A stretch of 64,000 nt of DNA from Pseudomonas fluorescens. Its GTDB lineage: Bacteria > Pseudomonadota > Gammaproteobacteria > Pseudomonadales > Pseudomonadaceae. Where the stretch lies: the NCBI RefSeq assembly GCF_902497625.1, contig NZ_CABVGX010000020.1, positions 1 to 64,000 of the forward strand. Reading direction: 5' to 3'. Shown in pieces: positions 10,546 to 20,385 of this stretch. A program made the translations under genes and the position numbers. The notes under the pieces are model-generated. The model was not told where the DNA came from, ran no database searches, and worked only from the letters and a program-made list of their open reading frames with translations. Numbering within the stretch: position 1 is the first letter of the stretch; each line of letters starts with the position of its first letter.

Positions 10546-11391
10546 TCAACGGCCGCGTTTGGAAAACCGTTTGGCCAGCACTTCTCTTCGATGTTTGGTG
10601 AGTACAGCTTCCACCTCGTCCTTGATTTCATCATAGGCAGCGGGATTGAAGGTTAGGAAATTGGAGCCCTGATAAATATCCACATTGGAAACCAGCAGAT
10701 CCAGAAACAGCACGCCTCCACCGACCTTGCCACTGACGTGATCGACGGACGAGCAAGAAACGATGATCAGTCCATTTTGCGCTTGTGCACATGGCAGGAT
10801 GGCAAGCTTCACGCCCTTGGCTTTTGTCGCTTCGTAATTGAATACCTGGATAGCTGCAGTTTCTTTTTCCAACGCGGACAATGTCGAGTCAGCGACGGCG
10901 CTGAGAACTGTAGCACCCGGAATGGCTGCCTTGGCTGCTTCAACCCCCGCCTTGACGATCGCAGTGGCGACATTTTTCATCGTGCCTGTGGCAGACCTTT
11001 TCCGGTACTCAACGCTTGCGCTGATCGGAATATAACAGCCCATATCTTCCATGCACTGGAGAAAAGCTCGATGCCAGGCAGCAGGATTCGCCTGGTCTTT
11101 GGACTCGCGATCAGCTTCCATCTTCGAAAATTTGATTATGTTTTCAATAATCGTCATGTTAGTGAGCGAAATGTTATCGGCATAGCCGATGAGCGTATTA
11201 CCGAGGACCAGGGCGTCCAGTTCCTTGGTCGGGTTGGGCGCTTCATCTGCTCTGGCCGAACGAAAAGAAGTAAATGTCGTGCGTGGTTGTATGCCAGCCA
11301 CGTCCGCCACCTGCACGTTATACTTGGCAAGACGCGCCATCCCAGCGTCGGAGCATTTTCTCAAGGCGACAGCATTCTCTAAATCATGCAT
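10546..11391 (-). CDS. Unknown protein, possible relative of the one at 16228
   Basis: A 281-residue protein I do not recognise. It has no clear signal peptide, although residues about 140-180 are alanine-rich and mildly hydrophobic (AIVKAGVEAAKAAIPGAT). The C terminus is basic (KRFSKRGR). By eye its residues about 70-275 follow the same pattern as the 214-residue protein at 16228: an AW followed by M and G about ten residues later, an alternating hydrophobic strand near the C-terminal third, then a charged helix. The gene is visibly less GC-rich than its neighbours, which suggests later acquisition. AGGA stands before the ATG at 11391. It is convergent with marC and downstream of cobJ on the same strand, separated by 183 bases that should hold its own promoter. 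Confidence 0.75.
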   Translation of the reverse strand: MHDLENAVALRKCSDAGMARLAKYNVQVADVAGIQPRTTFTSFRSARADEAPNPTKELDALVLGNTLIGYADNISLTNMTIIENIIKFSKMEADRESKDQANPAAWHRAFLQCMEDMGCYIPISASVEYRKRSATGTMKNVATAIVKAGVEAAKAAIPGATVLSAVADSTLSALEKETAAIQVFNYEATKAKGVKLAILPCAQAQNGLIIVSCSSVDHVSGKVGGGVLFLDLLVSNVDIYQGSNFLTFNPAAYDEIKDEVEAVLTKHRREVLAKRFSKRGR

Positions 11392-11574
11392 ACATTACAG
11401 TCCTTTCAAGTTTTAGTTAATGGCCTTCCTGGCCACAACTCAACTTAAACCTACTGACGCGCATGAAACAAACCTGTTTTAATTTCGATATATGTAAGAA
11501 CAGCAGAGCTGCAGATTATTCGAGCCGAATAGCTCGAACAATCTGACACTCCATACTCTACAAACCAAGTTTAA

Positions 11575-13287
11575 TTAACCTATATCAACCAACTTGTCGC
11601 CATAGCTTCGCGGGGTATATACCCAAGGCAAACCGTTTACCCGGGCGAATACCCGAGTGGTCGATGAGCCGATGAGCACCATGGTTCGCATATCCACCTG
11701 ATCAGGCGTCAACTCACCCAGAGTAGTAACTCGCAGCGTTTGTCCCGGACGCCCGACATCTCGCCCCAGCACCACAGGGGTCCCGGGGGCACGATGCTGG
11801 CCGACAATTTCCAGCGCACGCCCCAGTTGCCACGGCCGGGAACGCGAAATGGGGTTGTAGAAGGCCATCGCCAGGTCGGCCTGCGCCGCAAGATCCAGCC
11901 GCTTCTCGATAATGGCCCAGGGCTTGAGGTTGTCCGACAGGGACAACACGCAGAAGTCGTGCCCCAGAGGCGCGCCCGCCTGCGCCGCCGTCGCCAAGGA
12001 TGCAGACACACCCGGCAAGATTTCCAGATCGACGTTGTGCCACGAGGCGTCGCTGGACTCGTGCAGCGCTTCAAGCACTGCAGCTGCCATGGCGAACACG
12101 CCCGGGTCACCGGAGGACACAACGACTACCGAACGACCTTGCGCTGCGAGTTCGAAGGCGTGGCGGGCACGCTGCATTTCTTCACGGTTGTCGGTGCAAT
12201 GCATGACTTGATCGGGTCTGAACGGCCCCGCCATTCGCACATAAGTTTCATAGCCCAGGACGTCACTGGCGCGAGACAGCTCGCTCTTGACTGCCGGCAC
12301 CATCAATTCAGCCGCGCCAGGACCGAGTCCGATTACCGCCAAACGGCCACGCGGACGGCCGATCAGCTGGAGATCGACGGGCGCATCGGCGATGGCAATC
12401 ACCAGTCCGTCGCGCACCTCAATCAAGTCAGGCAGCAACGACATCGCGCTCTGCGCCTGTTCAGACAAGCTACCAGTGCGAACGCTGAATCGAAGCGGTA
12501 CGGCAAGTTGCAACGCAGCGTCCTGCAACGTCGCATCAGCCATATCGCGCTCATCTGCCAGCAGGCAGGCGAGCGACGGCGATGCAATGCCGGCGCGATG
12601 CAGCGCACCACGGATATCGCCAACCAGATCGGACGAACCCGGCGTCACCGCCACCACCACATTGCGCGGATAGATCAATAGCTCGTCGGCGCTGGCCGGG
12701 CGTTCGGCATGACCCACATGGATTGCCAGTCTGGCTTGCTGATGCTCAGGCAGCTCCGCGCTTGCCAGCCAAGGCGCGGCCCCCTCGATGCGCACGGCCT
12801 CACCCGCTAATAGATCAGAGACAAAGCGTTTGCCCAGCTCCAGATCACCCAAGGTGTAACCGTCGGGCGGATTGAGCAGGCAGGTGCCAAAGCGCAGCTC
12901 ACCACTGGTCGTGATCGCGGCCGCGACGTTCAGCGCCACGGCGATCTCCCGCGCCATGACGTTCACACCCCCCAGACCGCCCAGCAGCGGGACGACGGCG
13001 CTGCCATCTTCGGCAACGGCGAGCACGGGTGGCTCGGCACCCTTTTCAAGCAGCAACGGCGCCAGCGTGCGGATGACGATGCCAGCGGCACAGAGCGCGA
13101 TGATCGGCGTGCCTTGTTGATATAACCCGCGCAGGGTAGTGCCAAACTCCTGATAGACGTGATCCGCTTCCTCGACCCGCCCGGCCAGGCCGTGGATCAG
13201 GGCGCCGGGGTAAGCCTGTTGAATCTTGCGGGCTATCGCAAGGCTGCCACTGCCTAGAATGACAATCGCCGGAACTGCTCGACTCAT
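11575..13287 (-). CDS. cobJ: CbiG-like / precorrin-3B C17-methyltransferase fusion (CobJ)
   Basis: A 570-residue fusion in the corrin-ring pathway of cobalamin. Residues 1 to about 310 resemble CbiG (IVILGSGSLAIARKIQ at the start, LLGGLGGVN near 100, TPGSSDLVGDIRGAL near 215). Residues about 315-560 form a tetrapyrrole methylase with AVIGLGPGA, SSGDPGVFAM and MAFYNPIS, the marks of CobJ, which methylates C17 and drives ring contraction. The ATG at 13287 overlaps the cobI stop (TGATG); a GTG 12 bases upstream is possible but less likely. Last gene of cobG-H-I-J. Similar fusions occur in other pseudomonads. Confidence 0.92.
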   Translation of the reverse strand: MSRAVPAIVILGSGSLAIARKIQQAYPGALIHGLAGRVEEADHVYQEFGTTLRGLYQQGTPIIALCAAGIVIRTLAPLLLEKGAEPPVLAVAEDGSAVVPLLGGLGGVNVMAREIAVALNVAAAITTSGELRFGTCLLNPPDGYTLGDLELGKRFVSDLLAGEAVRIEGAAPWLASAELPEHQQARLAIHVGHAERPASADELLIYPRNVVVAVTPGSSDLVGDIRGALHRAGIASPSLACLLADERDMADATLQDAALQLAVPLRFSVRTGSLSEQAQSAMSLLPDLIEVRDGLVIAIADAPVDLQLIGRPRGRLAVIGLGPGAAELMVPAVKSELSRASDVLGYETYVRMAGPFRPDQVMHCTDNREEMQRARHAFELAAQGRSVVVVSSGDPGVFAMAAAVLEALHESSDASWHNVDLEILPGVSASLATAAQAGAPLGHDFCVLSLSDNLKPWAIIEKRLDLAAQADLAMAFYNPISRSRPWQLGRALEIVGQHRAPGTPVVLGRDVGRPGQTLRVTTLGELTPDQVDMRTMVLIGSSTTRVFARVNGLPWVYTPRSYGDKLVDIG

Positions 13288-14018
13288 CAGCCTTGCCACC
13301 TTTCACCGGGAACAATGATCAGCGAGAAATACGGCGAGGACATCGGCTCGACCTGATCCAGCGGCACGATTTTCTGATTGGCCATGGTCGCCCGCTCGAC
13401 ATACAAAGCGCGCTCCGCCAAACCGAGTTCTGCCAGCACCTGACGGACCTTGGGAAAGTTGCGTCCCAGCTTCATGATCACCGCCGCATCAGCGTCGGCC
13501 AACCGGCGCTTGAGATCTTCATGGGGCAAAACGCCCGATAACACCGACAAACTCTGATTGCGATACACCAGCGGAGCTCCGAGCACCGAAGCGCCGCCCA
13601 GCATAGAGCACACCCCCGGCACGACTTCAGCTTCATAGCGTTCGGCGAGGCGATCATGCAGATACATGTAAGAACCGTAAAAGAACGGGTCACCTTCGCA
13701 GATCACCGCCACGTCGCGCCCGGCATCCAGATGCGCAGCCAGCTGCTCACCCGCAGCATCGTAGAAATCACTGATGACCTGTTCGTACGAGAGTGGCGCG
13801 GGCAATGCCTCGGTCGTCACCGGATACACCAGCGGCAAGAGCGCCTGAGCCTCCTGCAAGTGGGCTTCGATGATGCCGAAAGCGTTGCCTTTTTTACCTT
13901 TGGCGACGAAGTAGGCGATCACTGGGGATTCGCGTAGCAGGCGCAGAGCTTTTACGGTGATCAGTTCCGGATCGCCGGGGCCAACGCCGAGACCGATCAA
14001 ACGTCCAGGTCGCTGCAT
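13287..14018 (-). CDS. cobI: Precorrin-2 C20-methyltransferase
   Basis: SAM-dependent tetrapyrrole methylase of 243 residues that converts precorrin-2 to precorrin-3A. The N-terminal [18 protein letters not shown], the [14 protein letters not shown] loop and the VVPGVCSM segment are the conserved cofactor and substrate motifs. The ATG at 14018 overlaps the cobH stop (TAATG), and its own stop overlaps the cobJ start, so the three genes are tightly coupled. A longer in-frame reading upstream overlaps cobH and lacks family similarity. Confidence 0.95.
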   Translation of the reverse strand: MQRPGRLIGLGVGPGDPELITVKALRLLRESPVIAYFVAKGKKGNAFGIIEAHLQEAQALLPLVYPVTTEALPAPLSYEQVISDFYDAAGEQLAAHLDAGRDVAVICEGDPFFYGSYMYLHDRLAERYEAEVVPGVCSMLGGASVLGAPLVYRNQSLSVLSGVLPHEDLKRRLADADAAVIMKLGRNFPKVRQVLAELGLAERALYVERATMANQKIVPLDQVEPMSSPYFSLIIVPGERWQG

Positions 14019-14644
14019 TATTCGATCTCCGTGGCGAGCGCATTGACGGCGGCAGCGGCCATGGCGCTGCCCCCCAGGCGGCCTTGCATGATGACGAACG
14101 GCACGCCGCGACTGTCCGCCGCCAACGCGGCCTTGGACTCGGCCGCGCCCACAAATCCGACCGGAAAACCGAGGATCAATGCCGGTTTCGGCGCGCCTGC
14201 ATCGAGCATTTCCAACAAATAAAACAGCGCGGTCGGCGCGTTGCCGATCACCACTACGCTGCCTTCCAGGTGCGGGCGCCACAGCTCCAGGGCTGCAGCG
14301 GAACGGGTATTGCCCAGCTCGCGTGCAAGTTCAGGGACGCCTTCATCGCGCAAGGTACAGATGACCTGGTTGTTAGCCGGTAAACGCGTGCGTGTCACAC
14401 CTTCCGATACCATTCGAGCATCACACAGAATCGGCGCGCCGGCGGCGAGCGCATCGCGCCCGGCCTTGCCAGCACCTTCGGAAAACTGCAGGCCATCAAT
14501 CGCGTCAACCATGCCGCAGGCGTGAATCACCCGGACTGCGAGTTTTTCCAGATCGGCCGGAATGCACTTGAGATTGGCCTCCGAGCGAATGATCGCGAAG
14601 GAGTTGCGATAGATCTCCTGACCGTCGCGAATGTAATCAAGCAT
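14018..14644 (-). CDS. cobH: Precorrin-8X methylmutase
   Basis: CobH/CbiC enzyme of 208 residues that moves the C11 methyl to C12, producing hydrogenobyrinate. Recognised by [16 protein letters not shown] at the start, [11 protein letters not shown] with the catalytic histidine near residue 42, and [12 protein letters not shown] near 132-143. The ATG at 14644, preceded by GGAG, matches the family start; it overlaps the end of cobG by 8 bases. Confidence 0.95.
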   Translation of the reverse strand: MLDYIRDGQEIYRNSFAIIRSEANLKCIPADLEKLAVRVIHACGMVDAIDGLQFSEGAGKAGRDALAAGAPILCDARMVSEGVTRTRLPANNQVICTLRDEGVPELARELGNTRSAAALELWRPHLEGSVVVIGNAPTALFYLLEMLDAGAPKPALILGFPVGFVGAAESKAALAADSRGVPFVIMQGRLGGSAMAAAAVNALATEIE

Positions 14645-15959
14645 CAAAGGGGCTCCGTGAGCGGGCGTCGAGTAAGGCTGCGACCGCTTCAATAGTAAGG
14701 TTGCGTGCGCGCAGGGCGCCAAAACCCGGCTGCCCCGCTTCGCGAAAATAGAGATCGTAGTGGCCGTTCATCGTCGCCAGCAACGTCACAGGTGCTGCGT
14801 GCGCGCAGGCACAGGAGCGCGAGCAGCCCGACAGATGAATCTGTTCCTGTCGGGGCGAATCATGCAGGAACGCGGCTAATTGCCGGGCATCGCTCTTGGT
14901 GTCGGCCATGCCTTTCGCGCATCCGGCCGAGCCAGTACACGCGACGATCCGGGTCAGCGGATCGCCGGTGTCGGTCAGCAGACCCAGAGCATGCAATTGC
15001 CCGAGGACCACCGCCGCTTCTTCGTGCCGAATGTTGGGCAGCAACAGGCTTTGCCACGGGGTCAGGCGCAGGCTGGCGTTACCGAATGATTCGGCCAGAC
15101 GCGCCGCCCCGCTGAGCATTGCCGGTGACAGTCGCCCCAACGGCGGCATGGCGCCAACATAGGCAAACCCTTCCTGACGCTGCGGGTGAACACCCAGGTG
15201 CAACGCCCCCACCGACGGCCCACGCTGCCAGTGTGCCAGCGACCGCAACGGTACGCGCTCGGCTAACTGTTGCACCAATGACGACAGCGGATGCTCGCTC
15301 AGCAGGTGTCGCATCCGCGTCTGATCCGCTCGCGCCAAATCCAGAAACAGCTCGAGCACCGCCACCACCAGCGCATGCCCGTCCTGCAGCAATACAGCTG
15401 CCGCGGGCGCGTCGCTGGGGCAGCCGGCCAGGCCGAACGCCAGCAACGGCTCGCCGTCCTGTTCGGTCGCACTCAGCCAAAGGTCGTGCCGGTGTTCGAG
15501 CATGGCAAGGGCTTCGCCGCCATCGAGCTGCACGGCAAACTTCGCCGACAACTGATGAAAGCGTGGATCGGTTTGCAGGCTGTACAGAATTTGTCGGGCC
15601 AGTGGCCAGGTGTCGATCCGCATCTGCCGATCAATTCCCGCGCCGGGGCTGAGCATCAGGTTGCGCACGTCGTCACCCGCCGCGGTGACCGGCCCCAGAC
15701 CGGCGGTGAGCAAGCTCTTGATCAGCGCCGCTGATTCTTCACCGATGCCGCGAATCTGCAAATTGCCGCGGTTGGTCGCCTCAATCACGCCGCCGGCATA
15801 GCGCTCGGCAGCATCCGCCACGGCAATCGCCTGATCCGCACTCAGCGAACCGCCGTCGAGCTTGATCCGGCAGATACCCCCGTCCAGTGCCTGGACGACA
15901 CGCAACAACCCGGGACAAGCCGAGGGGCGCAAGGCGCTGGAGGGATGAAGTGACTTCAC
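14637..15959 (-). CDS. cobG: Precorrin-3B synthase (oxygen-dependent)
   Basis: Nitrite/sulfite reductase-like protein of about 440 residues that uses oxygen to make precorrin-3B, the step that marks the aerobic cobalamin route. Iron-sulfur ligands appear as CTGSAGC (CX5C) and GCSRSC (CX3C) in the C-terminal third. The start is uncertain: GTG at 15959 gives VKSLHPSSALRPSACPG, which fits relatives that begin just before LRPSACPGLLR. A frame open back to 16148 has an unlikely N terminus. First gene of cobG-H-I-J. No cobalamin riboswitch was seen in its leader. Confidence 0.9.
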   Translation of the reverse strand: MKSLHPSSALRPSACPGLLRVVQALDGGICRIKLDGGSLSADQAIAVADAAERYAGGVIEATNRGNLQIRGIGEESAALIKSLLTAGLGPVTAAGDDVRNLMLSPGAGIDRQMRIDTWPLARQILYSLQTDPRFHQLSAKFAVQLDGGEALAMLEHRHDLWLSATEQDGEPLLAFGLAGCPSDAPAAAVLLQDGHALVVAVLELFLDLARADQTRMRHLLSEHPLSSLVQQLAERVPLRSLAHWQRGPSVGALHLGVHPQRQEGFAYVGAMPPLGRLSPAMLSGAARLAESFGNASLRLTPWQSLLLPNIRHEEAAVVLGQLHALGLLTDTGDPLTRIVACTGSAGCAKGMADTKSDARQLAAFLHDSPRQEQIHLSGCSRSCACAHAAPVTLLATMNGHYDLYFREAGQPGFGALRARNLTIEAVAALLDARSRSPFDA

Positions 15960-16227
15960 GGGATGACCGTTTACGAAATGAAGGGCCGCATTATGCCTGC
16001 TTTGCCGCGCCGGATGAAAAGCTCGAGTGGATTGACGACGAAAAGCGCTGTTCAGGCGGGGCGCTAGTTGGCTTGAGATTGGTCTGTGAGCCGTATATTC
16101 AAACCCATTTAATTCAATACCACTCCAGGAATCAATTTTACACAACACTTCTATTTCTCTGAAAGCTTCTGCCCTGTACTTTTTTTAACCAGAGCAAAAG
16201 TTAATTCATATATTCAAGGAGTGTCAA

Positions 16228-16872
16228 ATGAGCAATGAAAAACCCGCAGGAATAACAACCGGATTAAACTTGATTTCCTGCACTGAAGAACTCTCTCTAC
16301 AAGATTACGACGATTTGACCAACTGTGTTCGGATCTCTACGCATTACGCAGACAAGGTATCCAGCCGAATTACCAATTCAACGGCGTGGCTGGATGAGTA
16401 CATGTCGGTGATGAAATTTTTCGGTTGGATGGCTGATCAGGGCTCCATTTTCACCCGCACCCAACATGGCGTTCATAGCAGCGTGGCGCAATTTCTTGTT
16501 AATGACGTTAAAGCCATACCACTCGCTGCGCAACGGAATGCCTTGATTGGCACGCTCGACGCGCTGAAGACCGACAAGCCGGCACTGGTTTCCCTGGACA
16601 AGGAAACGCTCCACGGCGAGCGCTTCCAGGTCATTCCTGCTCGTTACAACGCTGAAGGCAAACTCGAAGTTTCGGTTCTCCATCTGGAATTAAAAGCTTC
16701 CACAAATGAAACCGGCTTTCTCTTCTTCAATTGGCAAGCGAACACTTCCAGGATCGTCAGGCAACGCGCCAGACTGACACTTGACAAAAAAGTACTCGAC
16801 TCCAATAGATCGCGCCTCAATGAAAAGATGCTCAAGATAAAAATGAAAAGGTTCGATCTTTGGAAGCGTTGA
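16228..16872 (+). CDS. Unknown protein, possible relative of the one at 10546
   Basis: A 214-residue protein without signal peptide or membrane segment and with a strongly basic C terminus (KIKMKRFDLWKR). It begins at an ATG with AAGGAG 9 bases upstream and sits between the divergent cobG and cobL operons, a place where other pseudomonads, as I recall, have no such gene. The sequence is AT-richer than the flanking cobalamin genes. Residues about 25-210 can be lined up by eye with residues 75-275 of the protein encoded at 10546-11391, with shared features such as an AW-x6-M segment and a hydrophobic FLFFNW or VLFLDL strand. Function unknown; no named family recognised. Confidence 0.75.
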   Translation: MSNEKPAGITTGLNLISCTEELSLQDYDDLTNCVRISTHYADKVSSRITNSTAWLDEYMSVMKFFGWMADQGSIFTRTQHGVHSSVAQFLVNDVKAIPLAAQRNALIGTLDALKTDKPALVSLDKETLHGERFQVIPARYNAEGKLEVSVLHLELKASTNETGFLFFNWQANTSRIVRQRARLTLDKKVLDSNRSRLNEKMLKIKMKRFDLWKR

Positions 16873-17035
16873 CGGGTGGAGATAACCGCGCCTTTCGCGA
16901 AGTATGAAATACCCAGCGACGCAGTATCCACCCACTCGCGGCAGCCGATGCGATCACGTCCGCGCTATGATGCGCAACCGCGCGGCTCAGTGGCGGGTTG
17001 GACGCATCCGTAATGGCTGAATAAAGAGGAACAGC

Positions 17036-18247
17036 ATGACCCCTTGGCTGACCATCGTCGGAATCGGTGAAGACGGCTTCAAAGGCCTGGGCAAAACAGC
17101 CCGGCACGCGTTATTGGCAGCACCGAAAATTTTCGGCAGCCAGCGGCAACTGGACCTGCTGCCGCCGTGCATCGGCGGCGAGCGTGTGCTCTGGCCGTCG
17201 CCATTTTCCCTGGATGCCGTGGTGGCGCTGCGTGGCGAGCCTGTTTGCGTGCTCGCCAGCGGCGATCCGATGTTCTTCGGCGTTGGCGCCAGCCTCGCCC
17301 GACAATTGCCCGCTGATGAAATGCTGATTCTGCCGGCGCCCTCCTCCTGCTCACTCGCCGCCGCGCGCATGGGCTGGCCGTTGCAGGAGGTGGTGACGCT
17401 GTCGATGGTGGCTCGGCCGATCGCAGCGTTGAATGCGCAGTTGTTCAGCGGTGTCCGCTTATTGGTGCTGAGCAATGACGGCCAAAGTCCTGCCGCCATC
17501 GCCGCGTTGCTGCGTGAACGCGGTTTCGGCCCCAGCCGCCTGAGCGTTCTGGAACATCTGGGCGGCGAGACGGAACGGCGTATCGATGGCACTGCCAATG
17601 ACTGGCACAACGCAGACATTGCCGATTTGAATGTGATTGCCATCGAATGCATCGCCTCGCCTGGTACGGCAAGCCTGTCACGTCTTGCCGGTCTGCCTGA
17701 CTCGGCCTTCATGCATGACGGTCAACTGACCAAACGCGATGTACGCGCCATCACTCTCGCCCGTCTTGCGCCGATCCCCGGTGAACTGTTGTGGGACGTC
17801 GGCGCCGGCAGTGGATCGATTGGCATCGAATGGATGCGCGCTCACCCGACCTGCCGGGCGCTGGCCATTGAAGCGGATGATGGACGGCAGGCGTTGATCG
17901 AGCTCAATCGCGACGCCCTCGGCGTTCCCGGCCTGCAACTGATTCGCGGCAGTGCGCCGCAAGCGCTGAACGGACTTGAGCGCCCCGATGCGATTTTCAT
18001 TGGCGGGGGAGTGACTCGCGAAGGCGTGCTCGATGCTTGCTGGGCTGCGCTGAAACCCGGCGGCCGATTGATAGCCAACGCCGTCACGCTGCAAAGCGAA
18101 ATGACTTTAATAACCTGGCGCGAACAATTCGGCGGCAAGCTCACGCGTATTCATGTCGCTCAAGCACAACCGCTGGGCGACTTCGATACCTGGCGCCAGG
18201 CGCTGCCGGTCACCCTGCTGGACGCGGTCAAACCAGTCGATGCGTGA
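17036..18247 (+). CDS. cobL: Precorrin-6Y C5,15-methyltransferase (decarboxylating)
   Basis: Two-domain enzyme of 403 residues that methylates C5 and C15 and decarboxylates precorrin-6B (6Y). The N-terminal CbiE half begins [15 protein letters not shown] and holds [11 protein letters not shown]. The C-terminal CbiT half carries the SAM motif [17 protein letters not shown] near residues 247-263 and IFIGGGVT. First gene of the cobL-cbiD-cobK operon; its stop overlaps the cbiD start by 8 bases. Confidence 0.95.
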   Translation: MTPWLTIVGIGEDGFKGLGKTARHALLAAPKIFGSQRQLDLLPPCIGGERVLWPSPFSLDAVVALRGEPVCVLASGDPMFFGVGASLARQLPADEMLILPAPSSCSLAAARMGWPLQEVVTLSMVARPIAALNAQLFSGVRLLVLSNDGQSPAAIAALLRERGFGPSRLSVLEHLGGETERRIDGTANDWHNADIADLNVIAIECIASPGTASLSRLAGLPDSAFMHDGQLTKRDVRAITLARLAPIPGELLWDVGAGSGSIGIEWMRAHPTCRALAIEADDGRQALIELNRDALGVPGLQLIRGSAPQALNGLERPDAIFIGGGVTREGVLDACWAALKPGGRLIANAVTLQSEMTLITWREQFGGKLTRIHVAQAQPLGDFDTWRQALPVTLLDAVKPVDA

Positions 18248-19337
18248 TGAGACCGCCGAACAACCCGCACCGCTGCGCAGCGGTTTGACCACAGGCAGTT
18301 GCGCCACGGCCACCAGCCTTGCGGCTGCCCGGTTATTGCTGGGCGGGGCGGTCTGCGACGCGGTGGAAATCGTTCTGCCCAAAGGCAGGCAGGTGCAAAT
18401 GCGTCTGGAATTTTGTCGCCTGGCTGGCGACGGCGCCGAGGCAGGTACGATCAAGGATGCCGGCGACGATCCCGACGTGACACACGGGGCGCTGCTGTAT
18501 TCCCACGTACGTCTGAGCCACGAGCCTGGCGTGCGCTTCAATGCCGGTCACGGCGTCGGCACGGTAACCCGTCCCGGGCTGGTGCTCGCCGTCGGCGAAC
18601 CGGCGATCAACCCGGTGCCGCGCAAGATGATTACTGATCACTTGAACCTGCTGGCCGCCGAACTCGATTACCGGGGCGGCTTCGAGGTTACGGTGAACGT
18701 CGAAGGCGGCGCGGCGCTGGCCCTGAAAACCATGAATCCGCGACTGGGCATTCTCGGGGGATTGTCGATTCTCGGCACCAGCGGTATCGTCCGGCCGTTT
18801 TCCTGTGCCGCTTATATCGCCTCGATTCATCAGGGCATCGACGTGGCAAAAACCAATGGCTATATGCACATCGCCGCGTGCACCGGCAACGCCAGCGAAG
18901 ACACCATGCGCCGGGTCTATGACTTGCCGGAAATCGCCCTGATAGAAATGGGTGACTTCGTTGGCGCCGTACTCAAGCATGTACGCAAAGTGCCAGTGGA
19001 CAGACTCAGCCTGTGTGGCGGTTTCGGGAAGATCAGTAAACTGGCGGCCGGGCACATGGACCTGCACAGTCGACATTCCAGCATTGATCTGCCGCAACTT
19101 GCAGACTGGGCTGCAGCCATTGGCGCCGACCAGACCTTGCAACAGGCCATTCGCCAAGCCAATACCAGTCAACAGGCTTTAGCGATGGCCAGTGCGGCGG
19201 GCATTGCACTGGGTGACGCGGTGTGTGCCCATGCACTGGCATTTGCCCGCAGCGTGGTGCCGGCACAGGTTCAGTTAGAAGTGTTTGCCATTGACCGCCT
19301 GGGCGAAATCGTCGGCCACTCGGGGCATTTTCAGTGA
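18240..19337 (+). CDS. cbiD: Cobalt-precorrin-5B C1-methyltransferase type protein
   Basis: A 365-residue CbiD-family protein that methylates C1 of the corrin ring. The N-terminal [18 protein letters not shown] is diagnostic, followed by [12 protein letters not shown] and [13 protein letters not shown]. The ATG at 18240 (MRDETAEQ) is chosen over an in-frame ATG at 18153 inside cobL, because family members begin shortly before RSGLTTG. CbiD belongs to the anaerobic route, yet here it lies beside oxygen-dependent CobG, as in other pseudomonads, where it probably replaces CobF. Confidence 0.94.
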   Translation: MRDETAEQPAPLRSGLTTGSCATATSLAAARLLLGGAVCDAVEIVLPKGRQVQMRLEFCRLAGDGAEAGTIKDAGDDPDVTHGALLYSHVRLSHEPGVRFNAGHGVGTVTRPGLVLAVGEPAINPVPRKMITDHLNLLAAELDYRGGFEVTVNVEGGAALALKTMNPRLGILGGLSILGTSGIVRPFSCAAYIASIHQGIDVAKTNGYMHIAACTGNASEDTMRRVYDLPEIALIEMGDFVGAVLKHVRKVPVDRLSLCGGFGKISKLAAGHMDLHSRHSSIDLPQLADWAAAIGADQTLQQAIRQANTSQQALAMASAAGIALGDAVCAHALAFARSVVPAQVQLEVFAIDRLGEIVGHSGHFQ

Positions 19338-20044
19338 AACGCATTTTATTGCTCGGTGGCGTGACGGAAGCGTTGACTATCGCCCGCACGTTAGGGCCGC
19401 ACCATATCTACAGCCTGGCGGGTGTGGGTCGGGTGCCCACGGACCTGGCGTGTCAGGTACGCGTCGGTGGATACGGCGGCGTCGATGGCTTGGTGCAGTT
19501 TATTCGCGACGAAGGGGTCACCCTGCTGCTGGACGCCACTCACCCTTACGCCGCACAAATCAGCCAGAACGCGGCCATCGCTGCGCACCTGACCAGCATT
19601 CCCTGCTGGGCGCTGCGCCGCCCGGCCTGGCAGGCGCAACCCGGCGATGACTGGCGCGAAGTGGCCGGCTGGGACGAATTGATCGAGGCACTGCAACCCT
19701 TCCGCCGCCCGCTGTTCACCCTCGGCCGCGAGCCATTGCAACATTTGCTGGAAATTCCGCCAGAGCAGTTCTGGACCCTGCGCGCACTCGACGTGCACCC
19801 CGGTAACGAGCGCTGCGAAGTCATCGGCGCACGCGGGCCGTTTCTGATCAACGACGAACGCGAGCTGTTTGAACGCAAGCAGATTGATGTGCTGATCAGC
19901 AAAAACAGCGGCAGTACCGCCACCGAGCCGAAACTGGAAGTGGCAAGGGAGCGCGGCCTGCCGGTCATTGTATTGAGGCGGCCGGTATTGGCCGAAGTAA
20001 CCCGAGAGTTCGGATCAGTGAGTGATTTGCTCTCGGCCCTGTAA
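19334..20044 (+). CDS. cobK: Precorrin-6A reductase
   Basis: NADPH-dependent reductase of 236 residues that converts precorrin-6A to 6B. Typical segments are [11 protein letters not shown] at the N terminus, [13 protein letters not shown] near residues 70-82 and [13 protein letters not shown] near 192-204. The start is GTG at 19334 overlapping the cbiD stop (GTGA). Last gene of this cobalamin operon; no intrinsic terminator with a clear T tract follows. Confidence 0.94.
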   Translation: MKRILLLGGVTEALTIARTLGPHHIYSLAGVGRVPTDLACQVRVGGYGGVDGLVQFIRDEGVTLLLDATHPYAAQISQNAAIAAHLTSIPCWALRRPAWQAQPGDDWREVAGWDELIEALQPFRRPLFTLGREPLQHLLEIPPEQFWTLRALDVHPGNERCEVIGARGPFLINDERELFERKQIDVLISKNSGSTATEPKLEVARERGLPVIVLRRPVLAEVTREFGSVSDLLSAL

Positions 20045-20385
20045 GAGTAGGATTTTTCCGTAAGTTTTAAGATTCTGCGATTTTTCCCACGACACTCCGG
20101 GACTGCGCCGATTGTGTCGCCCACGATTGGAAGTCTAAAGTCCGGATCGCACACTCCCCGGTGCACGTGATGAGCGATTGGCTGGTGAAAGTCTGTATAA
20201 GTCGCCGAGCAGCACTGCAACCCGAAATTCGCGGCTATCATGAAAGTTAAGCAAGCCTTGGGTCTGCGATTACGGGACTCGTCTGACTGTTCTGCGACAC
20301 CACGCCGCACGCGGTCTTTTTACTTATCGGCATTGATCAGGCTAAATAGCCGCGCCTGATCGCTCACTCTGACCGGATCTGTCCC
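20045..20385. other. 341-base gap between cobK and the copper operon
   Basis: No coding frame is convincing here. It should contain the promoter of the copper operon. TCTGCGA recurs several times, and GGTGAAAGTC followed about 25 bases later by CACTGCAAC at about 20185-20223 recalls pieces of a cobalamin riboswitch core. However, the conserved B12 box could not be found. A GC-rich region followed by a T run lies at about 20300-20326. Confidence 0.5.

Noticed and set aside
10738..11382. 214-residue open frame on the plus strand over the unknown gene at 10546
   Set aside because: The minus-strand frame has an AGGA site, a plausible start and a relative at 16228; the plus frame has none of these.
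15960..16227. Cobalamin riboswitch in the leader of cobG
   Set aside because: I found neither the GCCACTG-type core nor the B12 box in this gap on either strand.
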